The notes beneath the pieces are model-generated. The model searched no databases, was not told the origin of the DNA, and saw nothing but the letters and a program-made list of their open reading frames with translations. From Akkermansia sp. (GTDB lineage Bacteria; Verrucomicrobiota; Verrucomicrobiia; Verrucomicrobiales; Akkermansiaceae): a stretch of DNA of 32,624 bases. Below are positions 7,535-17,139 of this stretch, piece after piece. Within the stretch, counting starts at the first letter, position 1; each line of letters begins with the position of its first letter. The stretch covers positions 1-32,624 of the forward strand of contig JAFZHC010000054.1 of assembly GCA_017555025.1 (NCBI GenBank), given 5' to 3'. Position numbers and translations under genes: made by a program.

Positions 7535-8575
7535 TTAAGAGTAGAAGTAGAGGGGGATATACGGCAACAGTCTTCTTTGCGGTGAGTTGAAGGTAAAGAA
7601 GGTCCAATGCCGGCGGGTTGGAGCATGTGGAGTATTTTGATATTTTTCCGGAATGCGCCACACTTTGTCACAGCCTGGGTCGATATCATCTGTGTGGGCG
7701 TATCGATTGAAAATCTCCAGCAGGCAATGTCCCTTTCTGAGAGCGTGAGCTTCTATACGATTGATTCTGAATTGATTGTTTGCGCGGGTAATAGCTACGC
7801 GCAAATCGTGGCTGTCAGCTATCTGCGGGTTTGCCCATACGCGGAGGTATTGCCCGCTGTAGGCGGGCAGGTCCTCCTCTACGGGAAGTTGTTGATTAAC
7901 AGACTGATGAAAAACAGACACGCGGTAGGGGACATTGAAAAAAACATTCATTTGCACATCCCGTTCAGGTATGGGGTACCTGAATGACCATTCATCTATA
8001 TCTTCACAATCACGGGGAGAAGGTTTTTTCTTCAGGTTAATAATGTCTGCCAGCTGTTCATTTTTCGGGCGAATGATATAGACTTCCTCAGATGCTATCT
8101 TGGGCGGCTCAGCTTCGCTTTGGAACCTGATGATAAAATCACTGGCCATGTAGATGAGGGCATTGCCGGCACTTTTGGTGTTCTTAAAAATATGATAATT
8201 CGTATGAGCTGGGCAATAGGGATTCATGGCTCCATCCCAGAATTGATAGACATCCGTACTGGCGGTGATACAGGTAGGCAGATATAATGTGGGGAGGTCT
8301 TCTGTCGGCTGTTTTTTCAGGTTGAGGAATTCGTTAAAAATGGAATCCGGTACCTGGGTGTCATTATACCAATGGTAGGGGCGGATGTTTTTCCAGTCGC
8401 TGTATTTGACCAGATAGCGTTTGCCTGTGACTGTGGCAAAGTTATAGCAGACAACGGAATCGGGCGTAGGAGGGGAGCCGGGATGGTGGGTAAGGCTGTA
8501 AATGAGTAGCACCGAATTCCCCGCCAAAAAAGCAAGGAAGATTATTTTTTTTAGTTTGCCGAGGAAGGGGGGCAT
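7535..8575 (-). CDS. unknown membrane-anchored protein (346 aa)
   Basis: The open frame extends upstream to 8695. I place the start at the ATG at 8575 because it puts a membrane helix (IIFLAFLAGNSVLLIYSL) directly after a short basic N-terminus, as in the neighbours; an ATG at 8668 is the alternative. The rest is extracytoplasmic, with YLVKYSDWKNIRPYHWY early and QYLRVWANPQIADSHDLRV at residues about 242-260, the same strand-A-x-P-helix pattern as in the two genes downstream. No enzyme motif is recognised. It is the first intact gene of the minus-strand AT-rich cluster. Its start region points away from the promoter at 8745-8774. Confidence 0.6.
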   Translation of the reverse strand: MPPFLGKLKKIIFLAFLAGNSVLLIYSLTHHPGSPPTPDSVVCYNFATVTGKRYLVKYSDWKNIRPYHWYNDTQVPDSIFNEFLNLKKQPTEDLPTLYLPTCITASTDVYQFWDGAMNPYCPAHTNYHIFKNTKSAGNALIYMASDFIIRFQSEAEPPKIASEEVYIIRPKNEQLADIINLKKKPSPRDCEDIDEWSFRYPIPERDVQMNVFFNVPYRVSVFHQSVNQQLPVEEDLPAYSGQYLRVWANPQIADSHDLRVAITRANNQFRINRIEAHALRKGHCLLEIFNRYAHTDDIDPGCDKVWRIPEKYQNTPHAPTRRHWTFFTFNSPQRRLLPYIPLYFYS

Positions 8576-8744
8576 GGTTGAGGAGCCAATCAGTATGAGT
8601 GATGTGTGGCCGCAGCGTAGCTGTGATTGATTCCGGTTTTGTTCCGTCGTTTTTATTCTAATCGACATATAAGCCCATGACAAGCAAGAAATCAATATAA
8701 GAGCGAAAGTGAAGCAAGTCTTTTGGTTAGATTATCAAAATGAG

Positions 8745-8774
8745 TTGACATGCGGGAAGGAATGGTGGTATAGA
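8745..8774 (+). promoter_or_regulatory. sigma70-type promoter
   Basis: A perfect -35 box TTGACA (8745-8750), an 18-bp spacer and TATAGA (8769-8774) stand 54 bp before the second Bbp19-like gene. This gives the isolated phage-type gene its own transcription start. Confidence 0.6.
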
Positions 8775-8827
8775 GCTTAGTGGCTTTGATGATATTGACG
8801 AAGAAGCACAAAAGATAATAGATAATT

Positions 8828-9130
8828 ATGAAGATAAAAAGTGAAAAAGCGATTCTGGCTAGTGCAAGCGAGGGACGCCGTCGTTTGCTGGAGCTCTTTG
8901 ATACGCCCCTCGGACAACAGGTGCTGAAAGACCTCGAAGAACATTTCGAGACAGAAGTGGCGGCTTTTCAGGAGATGATGGGCGCTCACGACCCCATGGG
9001 TGCGGTACGCCGCGAGGCCTACCGCGAGGTATTCCTTGTTATCCGCACCCGCTTGGCTATGGCCAGACGTGAGGCCGAGCTCGAGGCTAAGGCCGCGAAG
9101 GAGGCTCAGAAAAAGAAGCCAAAGGAATGA
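8828..9130 (+). CDS. Bbp19-like phage protein, copy 2
   Basis: The 100-residue product is a clear paralogue of the one at 2667-2948. Both have EGRRRLL-x-LF-x-TPLGQQVLKDLE-x-HFE near the start and AYREVFLVIRTRLAMA near the end. The N-terminus differs (KSEKAILASAS) and the C-terminus carries an extra Lys-rich tail ending KKKPKE. The DNA is also visibly alike, for example GACCTCGAA(G/A)AACATTTCGA in both. Standing alone between an AT-rich island and a palindromic spacer, it is either a duplicated orphan or a remnant of a second phage module. It has its own promoter. Its function is as uncertain as that of copy 1. Confidence 0.65.
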   Translation: MKIKSEKAILASASEGRRRLLELFDTPLGQQVLKDLEEHFETEVAAFQEMMGAHDPMGAVRREAYREVFLVIRTRLAMARREAELEAKAAKEAQKKKPKE

Positions 9131-9160
9131 TGGTAAGCCATCAGGAAAAGCAACAAAGTA

Positions 9161-9325
9161 CAATCTACAAAGTGTTAAGCTAGTCGGCTTGCGCCGAGGG
9201 GCAGAGCGCTGCCTGTGCCACGCTTAACGCCCGCGCTTTAAGGCGCGGAGCTGAGTCCATAGCAAAGCTTTGCTCCTCCCCCCCCCTGCGAGCGACTGCT
9301 CGCCAAGCTTTCACTCTGTAGATTG
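9161..9325. repeat. 165-bp nested palindromic element
   Basis: Outer arms CAATCTACAAAGTG (9161-9174) and CACTCTGTAGATTG (9312-9325) match in 13 of 14 positions as an inverted repeat. Inside are GTTAAGC/GCTTAAC (9174-9180, 9222-9228), CCGCGC/GCGCGG (9231-9236, 9243-9248), the perfect palindrome AGCAAAGCTTTGCT (9261-9274) and GCGAGC-GACT-GCTCGC (9288-9303). There is no open frame. The outer-arm word is nearly the same as in the hairpin at 11933-11970. It may be a small non-autonomous repeat element or a complex bidirectional terminator between the convergent genes ending at 9130 and 9342. Confidence 0.65.
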
Positions 9326-9341
9326 CAGATTTACCAATGGT

Positions 9342-9758
9342 TTATTGTTGTTGGCTACGTTGCTGAAGTTCTCGGCAGAGGGCGTTGAGCTCTGCGAGTT
9401 GCTCCGGTGTGTATGCAAGGGCGCTTTCGCTGAGGAACCACCGCGCTACATCCAGCAACAAGGTAAAGAGGAGCTTGGCCTGATATTCCGGGCTAAGCGC
9501 ACAAAAACCGGGGACCCACCGTTGTGTGCTGCCCGAGGGGAGGGCAATTTCGTGTAGCACGGTGTGGGTGTGACTGTGATTGAATATCAATTCGATATGG
9601 GCTGCAAGCTGAGCGGTTAGCTTGTTTTTGCCGGTGAGGATGAGCCCCAGCGTAACGGGGTGGATGCAAAGGTGCTCGGCTAATTTCTTCTGGCTCCAGG
9701 AGCGCTCCCGGAGCATACGTCTGATTTCATGAATGGTCATCCGGAAAAGATAAATCAT
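9342..9758 (-). CDS. XRE/Cro-type helix-turn-helix regulator
   Basis: The 138-residue product (132 if the ATG at 9740 is used) has an N-terminal helix-turn-helix at about residues 8-60. It contains W-S-Q-K-K-L-A-E-H-L, then H-P-V-T-L-G-L-I-L-T-G-K-N-K-L, the usual two-helix DNA-binding core. The second half is helical with no recognised effector domain and ends Gln-rich. A start is hard to choose, as neither ATG has a proper ribosome site. It lies 75 bp downstream of the secreted glycosidase-like gene's stop, with its own start between them. It may act alone or on that neighbour; targets cannot be read from the sequence. No toxin partner is adjacent. Confidence 0.75.
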   Translation of the reverse strand: MIYLFRMTIHEIRRMLRERSWSQKKLAEHLCIHPVTLGLILTGKNKLTAQLAAHIELIFNHSHTHTVLHEIALPSGSTQRWVPGFCALSPEYQAKLLFTLLLDVARWFLSESALAYTPEQLAELNALCRELQQRSQQQ

Positions 9759-9833
9759 CTGCCCTGAGTCTGTCAGTCCTAAAAGAGGGGGGCAGACGTA
9801 TATCCGCTTGTTCCGGAGCCTTGTCGCCCGGCA

Positions 9834-11879
9834 TCATTGGGGGTGCCGGGTAAGTTGGCGGAGTACGCGGAGCATGTCGGGGGTGAGGTCGTCATCGCAG
9901 AAGAGAGCGATACCGGCCGGGTGTTTGCGGCGCAGTTGCTCTATTTCGGAGGGCAGGCGGTCGGCGGAGGTATCGGGCAGGTGCAGCCCCGGTGCCAGAG
10001 GAATGCGCTGTTGCACTTGCTCAGCGGCGGCTTGGGCGCAGTCGGCAGACCAGACGGGGGATTCATTGTAGAAGCTGTAGTAGACCATGGGCAGGGCGAG
10101 GTCGAGCTCAAAGCGTGACCAATCCTGCCGCACAAGCTGCGAGGCAAGCTGCGGGGTGGGGAATACGGCGCAGGCGGCACGCAGGTTGTGGCTGCGAATG
10201 CGGCGGCAGAGGGCATTGGCCACGCGGGCAACGCTTTGCAGACGGAATTCTCGCCATGCGGCATCCGCATCTGCCTGAGCTGCAATGGGGCGGCCGTGTT
10301 GCTGGCGGAAGAGCTCGCGGCAACGGTCGCAGTAGCAGTAGTCGTACTCCGGCAGCTCGCGGCTCATGTCGAGGCCGTATTTTGCCCACAGTCCGCGGGG
10401 AAGAATGACATCGGGCAGTCGCATGTAGTCGAGCTGAATGCCGCTCAGGCCGGGGATGGCCGCCAGTTTGTCCACCTCGCTCAGCAGGTGGTTGAGTGCG
10501 GCGGGGTTGTTGGGGCAGAGGAACTGGTAGTACTCCACAAAGGGGCGATCTGCCGGGGTGTGGCAGGATTTGCCGAGGCGGTTGACGGCGTAGCGCTCAG
10601 GGTGTTGCAGGGCGGTGGCATCTTGCGGGCGGTTAAGGCTCCATAACCAGGCGTAAACCTGTAGCCCCTGCGCTCGGGCAATGGGGGTGAGGTGGGCCAG
10701 CCGGGTGGGGGTGCCGCCAATGATGACGGCGTGTATGCCGGCGGAGGCGAGCTTGGCGAAGTGCTGTTGCCACCAGTCGGTCTGCCCCTCATGCTTGTCG
10801 CCCTGCACCCACAGGTAGAGGGGCGGTAGTGAGTGCGTGGCCGGGGTGGTGCTCAGGTGGCCGTTGGCATCGATGCTCAGTTGCTGCCCGTTGGGGGCTG
10901 TGACTTGTGCCAGGAAGTGCTGCCGGTCGGCGTAGAGCAGGGTGACACCCGGGTGCTGCATGTCGGCGGAAAAGCTGCCGTGCTGCGCCCGGTGAGCCAG
11001 CTGGGCGTTGTAGTAGTGGTACAGGCGGCGCTGAGCGGGCTCGGTGGCGGGCAGGGGCATGCTCTCATAGCCGCTGCCGGCGGGGCTGGCGCTCAGGCGC
11101 ACATAGCCCCAGTGCTCGGGGTAATGGATGTTGATGATGCCGGTGGGCGCCCACACATGGTTGCTCTCGGGCAAGGGGGTGCCGTTGGCATCTGTCAGTT
11201 TGCTGTAGCCGCAGGGGCTGGCTGCATCTGCCTGCACGCGCCAGTTTACGCGCGAGAAGTTCATGCGCAGGGTGCTGCCCGGGGCAGGGGGTGCTACGTG
11301 GCGGGGCTGGTGGGAGTGCCCGGTGATGCCGGCCCAGGGGATGGCTATCTCCACGCTCCAGCCGCTGTCGGTATCGGCCGGGTTGTTGAGGGTGCCGCGC
11401 AGCTGCACCGCACTCTTCAGGCCGGGTATGTTCCAGTCGTGCAAGGCTTGGTTAGCGGTGCGGTAGGGGGCGGTCAGGAAGAGCTCCCACACGGTGTTGA
11501 GGGCATTGAGCTCGAGCTCGATGTAGTCGCGCCCATCACCGTCGGGGTCGATGAATACCTCAAAGTCAGGGTCGTGGTAGATGACGGAGTCGTGCTCGGT
11601 GAGGGTGGCCCACAGGTGGGGCTCTTGCATATCTGCCAGCACATAGAGGTAGGAGTCGTCCCAAAGCATGCGGATGTCGGTTGCGTGTGCGATGGGGGTG
11701 CCTTCGATATCGCGCAGCGGGGTGAGGGGGATGGCCTGTTGCCACGCGGGTTCATCGCCTTTGCCGTCGATAACCAGCTGCTGCGGTGCCCGCTGGCACA
11801 CATAGGTAGGCGGCGCCGGCGGCAGAGCTGCCATGGCGGTCGAGGCTGATAACAAAAGCGCGAACAGGTGTTTTCTCAT
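9834..11879 (-). CDS. secreted CBM9-like plus glycosyl hydrolase-like (GHL10-type) protein
   Basis: The start at 11879 gives a proper signal peptide (MRKHLFALLLSASTAMA) on a 681-residue protein. The open frame extends further upstream but that part lacks a signal. Residues about 25-215 look like a CBM9-type sugar-binding domain: I-D-G-K-G-D-E-P-A-W, then D-D-S-Y-L-Y-V-L-A-D-M, FEVFIDPDGDGRDYIELELN and a W-S-V-E-I-A-I-P-W strand. Residues about 350-670 look like the TIM-barrel glycosyl-hydrolase-like family 10: GIHAVIIGG, LQVYAWLWSLN, GIQLDYMRLPD with candidate catalytic Asp, and LALPMVYYSFYNE. A CYCDRC cluster near the middle of this domain could hold a metal. It probably acts on extracellular or periplasmic glycans. 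The substrate is unknown and no polysaccharide locus surrounds it. Confidence 0.75.
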   Translation of the reverse strand: MRKHLFALLLSASTAMAALPPAPPTYVCQRAPQQLVIDGKGDEPAWQQAIPLTPLRDIEGTPIAHATDIRMLWDDSYLYVLADMQEPHLWATLTEHDSVIYHDPDFEVFIDPDGDGRDYIELELNALNTVWELFLTAPYRTANQALHDWNIPGLKSAVQLRGTLNNPADTDSGWSVEIAIPWAGITGHSHQPRHVAPPAPGSTLRMNFSRVNWRVQADAASPCGYSKLTDANGTPLPESNHVWAPTGIINIHYPEHWGYVRLSASPAGSGYESMPLPATEPAQRRLYHYYNAQLAHRAQHGSFSADMQHPGVTLLYADRQHFLAQVTAPNGQQLSIDANGHLSTTPATHSLPPLYLWVQGDKHEGQTDWWQQHFAKLASAGIHAVIIGGTPTRLAHLTPIARAQGLQVYAWLWSLNRPQDATALQHPERYAVNRLGKSCHTPADRPFVEYYQFLCPNNPAALNHLLSEVDKLAAIPGLSGIQLDYMRLPDVILPRGLWAKYGLDMSRELPEYDYCYCDRCRELFRQQHGRPIAAQADADAAWREFRLQSVARVANALCRRIRSHNLRAACAVFPTPQLASQLVRQDWSRFELDLALPMVYYSFYNESPVWSADCAQAAAEQVQQRIPLAPGLHLPDTSADRLPSEIEQLRRKHPAGIALFCDDDLTPDMLRVLRQLTRHPQ

Positions 11880-11932
11880 GCCCAATAACATAACACAGTC
11901 TCCGCACAAATGCAAACAAGTAATGGAGAAGG

Positions 11933-11970
11933 ACAATCTGCAAAGCCAATGGATTGACTTTGCAGATTGT
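11933..11970. repeat. near-perfect 38-nt hairpin between clpB and the secreted glycosidase-like gene
   Basis: ACAATCTGCAAAG (11933-11945) and CTTTGCAGATTGT (11958-11970) are exact inverted repeats. The inner CAAT/ATTG also pair, leaving a GG loop and one C/A mismatch. It lies just after the clpB stop on the minus strand but has no T-run. The arm word is shared with the ends of the element at 9161-9325, so it may belong to the same dispersed repeat family. It could serve as a 3' stabiliser for clpB mRNA. Confidence 0.65.
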
Positions 11971-11993
11971 ACCTTGTTGATGAGCTATTTCTT

Positions 11994-14570
<2,577 letters not shown>

Positions 14571-14662
14571 CTTGCCGGTTGTGACACCTACGCGCTGATA
14601 CTTGTTCAAAAATAATTATGCGAAGTTGTGGAAATGGGATAAAATTATTCATTTTTGTCGAC

Positions 14663-14829
14663 AACCTTGCAATTTTGCAGCTGCGCCGAAAAATTACAAG
14701 GTTAATAAGCGCAAAACAGGCTAAAAATCTTGCAATCTTGCAGAGTAACTGCAAATTTGCAAGGAAAATGTAGGAAAAAGCTTGTAAAAACCTTGAAATT
14801 TTGCAATAATGCTGAAAAATTACAAGGTT
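14663..14829 (+). promoter_or_regulatory. three phased inverted repeats, probable operator array
   Basis: IR1: AACCTTGCAATTTT (14663-14676) with AAAATTACAAGGTT (14690-14703). IR2: CTTGCAATCTTGCAG (14729-14743) with CTGCAAATTTGCAAG (14749-14763). IR3: AACCTTGAAATTTT (14789-14802) with AAAATTACAAGGTT (14816-14829). The half-sites share the consensus CCTTGYAATTTTGCAG. The centres are at 14683, 14746 and 14809, exactly 63 bp apart, or six helical turns. The ATG of the ATPase follows 1 base after IR3, so the AAGG of its right arm would also serve as the ribosome site. This suggests protein binding on one DNA face and autoregulation; the binder is unknown. Confidence 0.65.
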
Positions 14830-14830
14830 T

Positions 14831-16063
14831 ATGTTAAAAGTCAATCCAAGAACGATGAGTGAGCAGGTGGTGGAAATGAACCGCTGCTTTCCGTGTGTGA
14901 TGGTGACAGGGGCTCGCCAGGTGGGCAAATCCACCATGCTACGCAGTCTGATGCCGCCGGACATGCAATACGTTAATCTGGATGACTATCGTGCACTAGC
15001 TGAGGCGAAATCTGACCCTATAGGTTTTCTGGAGACACATGGCACGCCATTGTGCATAGATGAGGTGCAATATGCACCGGAATTGTTGAGGGCAATCAAA
15101 CTGAAGGTGGATGAAAGACCCGGGGAGGTAGGGCTCTATTGGCTGACGGGTAGTCAGCGTTTCCACATGATGAAGGGGGTGACAGAAAGTCTGGCCGGTC
15201 GTGTAGGCGTGCTGGATTTGAGCACCTATTCCCAGTCTGAGGCAGCAGAGCGGGGGAGTGGAGCACTTCCTTTTTCGCCGGAGCCGGCAGCCATGAAGGC
15301 TCGCTTGTTGACGGCACCGGTGTGTGCATTGCCTGAGCTGTACCGCCGCATATGGATGGGGGGATATCCGGCTTTGCTGAGCCGTCCGCATATGACGCCG
15401 GCAAACTATTTTCCATCGTATGTGCAGACCTATGTGGAGCGCGACGTGGCAGCGCTTTCGCAAGTAGGGGATCGGGCGGCATTTATGACGTTCATGCAGT
15501 CTGCGGCGGCTCGTACCGGGCAGCAGCTGGTGTATAGCGATATAGCGAGAGATGCCGGTGTTTCCGTCAATACGGCCAGACAATGGGTGTCTATCCTAGA
15601 GACTAGCGGTATAGTGAATTTGCTGCAGCCATACCATGTCAACACCACCAAGCGACTGGCGAAAAGTCCCAAACTTTACTTCATGGATACCGGGTTGTGC
15701 AGTTGGCTGGTAGGGTGGAGTAGTCCTGAGCTTTTGCAGAATGGGGCGATGGCCGGAGCTATACTCGAAACTTGGGTATATGGACAGCTGGTGCGTAGTT
15801 TCAGAAATGCCGGTATGCAGCCGCGCTTGAGTTATTACCGTACCGGTAGCGGTGCAGAGGTGGATTTTCTGCTGGAGCAGGATGGTTGCATTTACCCGAT
15901 GGAGGTGAAACGCAGCAGCAGCCCAGGTATGGGCGACTTGCGAGCCGCTGCAACGATTCCTCCCGGCCGGGCGGAGCTGCGCCCGGGGATTGTGCTGTGT
16001 ACATCGCCGGAGCTGATATCTCTGGGGCGAGGGTGCTATGGTTTTCCCATATCTGCGCTTTAA
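14831..16063 (+). CDS. AAA-type ATPase with DUF4143 domain
   Basis: The 410-residue product is a member of the AAA_14/DUF4143 family. Residues 27-35 are the Walker A GARQVGKST, 74-80 the Walker B LCIDEVQ, and L-T-G-S-Q-R-F near 105-115 is the sensor region. A central stretch (about 230-260) has a helix-turn-helix look (Y-S-D-I-A-R-D-A-G-V-S-V-N-T-A-R-Q-W). The C-terminal part has G-A-E-V-D-F-L-L (E343, D345) and M-E-V-K-R (E358, K360), the arrangement of a PD-(D/E)xK nuclease-like fold. The cellular role of this widespread family is not settled. The start could be the ATG at 14831 or MSEQ eight residues later; the first is preceded by AAGG. The upstream inverted-repeat array suggests tight control. 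The gene diverges from clpB. Confidence 0.88.
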   Translation: MLKVNPRTMSEQVVEMNRCFPCVMVTGARQVGKSTMLRSLMPPDMQYVNLDDYRALAEAKSDPIGFLETHGTPLCIDEVQYAPELLRAIKLKVDERPGEVGLYWLTGSQRFHMMKGVTESLAGRVGVLDLSTYSQSEAAERGSGALPFSPEPAAMKARLLTAPVCALPELYRRIWMGGYPALLSRPHMTPANYFPSYVQTYVERDVAALSQVGDRAAFMTFMQSAAARTGQQLVYSDIARDAGVSVNTARQWVSILETSGIVNLLQPYHVNTTKRLAKSPKLYFMDTGLCSWLVGWSSPELLQNGAMAGAILETWVYGQLVRSFRNAGMQPRLSYYRTGSGAEVDFLLEQDGCIYPMEVKRSSSPGMGDLRAAATIPPGRAELRPGIVLCTSPELISLGRGCYGFPISAL

Positions 16064-16089
16064 GCCGCAGGGCAGGGGGCGGCGGGGTG

Positions 16090-16659
16090 TTACCAATCGA
16101 GCTTCCAGTCGACATCCACGCGCACGGTTTCGCCCTTTTTGTCAATGTAATTCACATAACCGTTAAGGGCGCCGAATTTGTGTACTTCCATCGTTACCTT
16201 GACGTCGAAGCAGCAGTAGCGGGCGATATCGAGCATTTTTTGCGGGTCGCCGGTTTTCTCGTATTCGGCCCACCATTTGAGGGCGTCCAGCCCTTCTGCG
16301 GTCTTGGAGTTGCCGAGGGTGACAGAGGCCACGGAGTCGAGCTTAAGGCGGTGGCCGATGCGCGAGGTGAGGTCGGTGCAGATGTCGAGGTTGTTGGAGA
16401 CATCGGCGAGAGTCCAGAAGGTGAATGCCTGTAGTACCTGATAGTCGAAGCCGATGTGGTTGTACCCGACAACGAGGTCGGCGGTGCGCAGCTCCTCGAT
16501 GAGTTGCTCGACTTGATCTTGGGTGTAAATATGGTAGGCGTTGTCCTTGGTGGAGTAGGTCACGCCGACCGACATGCCCATTTTAGAGGCTTCGTGCCAG
16601 CCGCCTACCTGAGCGGCGGAGAGGCGAGTCTCGAGGTCGAAGTATACGATATTTTTCAT
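16090..16659 (-). CDS. DEDDy-type 3'-5' exonuclease / RNase H-like protein
   Basis: The 189-residue protein shows the full DEDDy exonuclease signature. Motif I is Y-F-D-L-E (D8, E10), motif II G-Y-N-H-I-G-F-D-Y (D72), and motif III Y-C-C-F-D (Y148 and D152, the Y-x3-D spacing). This predicts two-metal 3'-5' cleavage of DNA or RNA in the cytoplasm. It resembles the stand-alone RNase H-like domain found in YprB-type proteins. It has no helicase or polymerase domain, so partner and substrate are unknown. Its ATG overlaps the trmL stop by 4 bases (ATGA on the minus strand), so it is translationally coupled to the tRNA methyltransferase. A role in RNA processing is therefore attractive but unproven. 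Confidence 0.78.
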   Translation of the reverse strand: MKNIVYFDLETRLSAAQVGGWHEASKMGMSVGVTYSTKDNAYHIYTQDQVEQLIEELRTADLVVGYNHIGFDYQVLQAFTFWTLADVSNNLDICTDLTSRIGHRLKLDSVASVTLGNSKTAEGLDALKWWAEYEKTGDPQKMLDIARYCCFDVKVTMEVHKFGALNGYVNYIDKKGETVRVDVDWKLDW

Positions 16660-17129
16660 AACTGATCGGCAGGCAGGGTGCGGCGCAGTCCTTCGTAGAG
16701 GGTGATGGCCACTGCGGTGGAAAGATTAAGGGAACGGGCGTGAGTACCGGGCATGGGGATGCGCAGGGCGGTATCCGGGTGGGCTGCTATCCAGCGCTCG
16801 GGCAGGCCTTTGCTCTCGGGGCCGAATACGAGGTAGTCGCCATCGCGCAGCGGGAGTTCATCGCTCCAGATGGAGTGCGTGGCTTTGGTGGAGAGGTACC
16901 AGAAGTGAGCACCGGGCTCGGCTGCGGCCTCGAGTTGTTCGAGGGAGTCCCAGAGGTGCAGGTCGACATGGGGCCAGTAATCCAGGCCGGTGCGGCGTAC
17001 GTGTTTCTCGTCGAGGCTGAAGCCCAGCGGTTTAATGAGGTGCAGGCGCGAGTTGGTCGCAACAGCCAAACGGCCGGCGGCACCGGTGTTGTGCGGAATC
17101 TCCGGGTGAAAGAGAACGATGTGGAACAT
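16656..17129 (-). CDS. trmL: tRNA (cytidine/uridine-34 2'-O)-methyltransferase TrmL
   Basis: TrmL methylates the ribose of the wobble base in tRNA-Leu isoacceptors using S-adenosylmethionine. The ATG at 17129 gives 157 residues, the same length as E. coli TrmL; a GTG at 17150 would overlap the upstream gene and is less likely. The SPOUT-family motifs are clear: HPEIPHNTGAAGRLA (residues 8-22), V-F-G-P-E-S-K-G-L-P (101-110), I-P-M-P-G-T-H-A-R-S-L-N-L-S-T-A-V (124-140) forming the trefoil-knot cofactor site, and the final L-Y-E-G-L-R-R. It starts 10 bases after the sugar transferase stop and overlaps the next gene, making a three-gene operon. Confidence 0.93.
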   Translation of the reverse strand: MFHIVLFHPEIPHNTGAAGRLAVATNSRLHLIKPLGFSLDEKHVRRTGLDYWPHVDLHLWDSLEQLEAAAEPGAHFWYLSTKATHSIWSDELPLRDGDYLVFGPESKGLPERWIAAHPDTALRIPMPGTHARSLNLSTAVAITLYEGLRRTLPADQL

Positions 17130-17139
17130 GGGCTCGGCG

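Noticed and set aside
10833..11849. 338-codon open frame on the plus strand
   Set aside because: Antisense to the CBM9/glycosidase-like gene; Gly/Val-rich shadow with no recognisable motif.
14663..14829. CRISPR array
   Set aside because: The units are inverted repeats with degenerate halves and lack constant direct repeats with unique spacers; no cas genes are nearby.
14571..14830. CIRCE/HrcA heat-shock operator for clpB
   Set aside because: The TTAGCACTC-N9-GAGTGCTAA pattern is absent; the inverted repeats present have a different sequence and lie nearer the ATPase.
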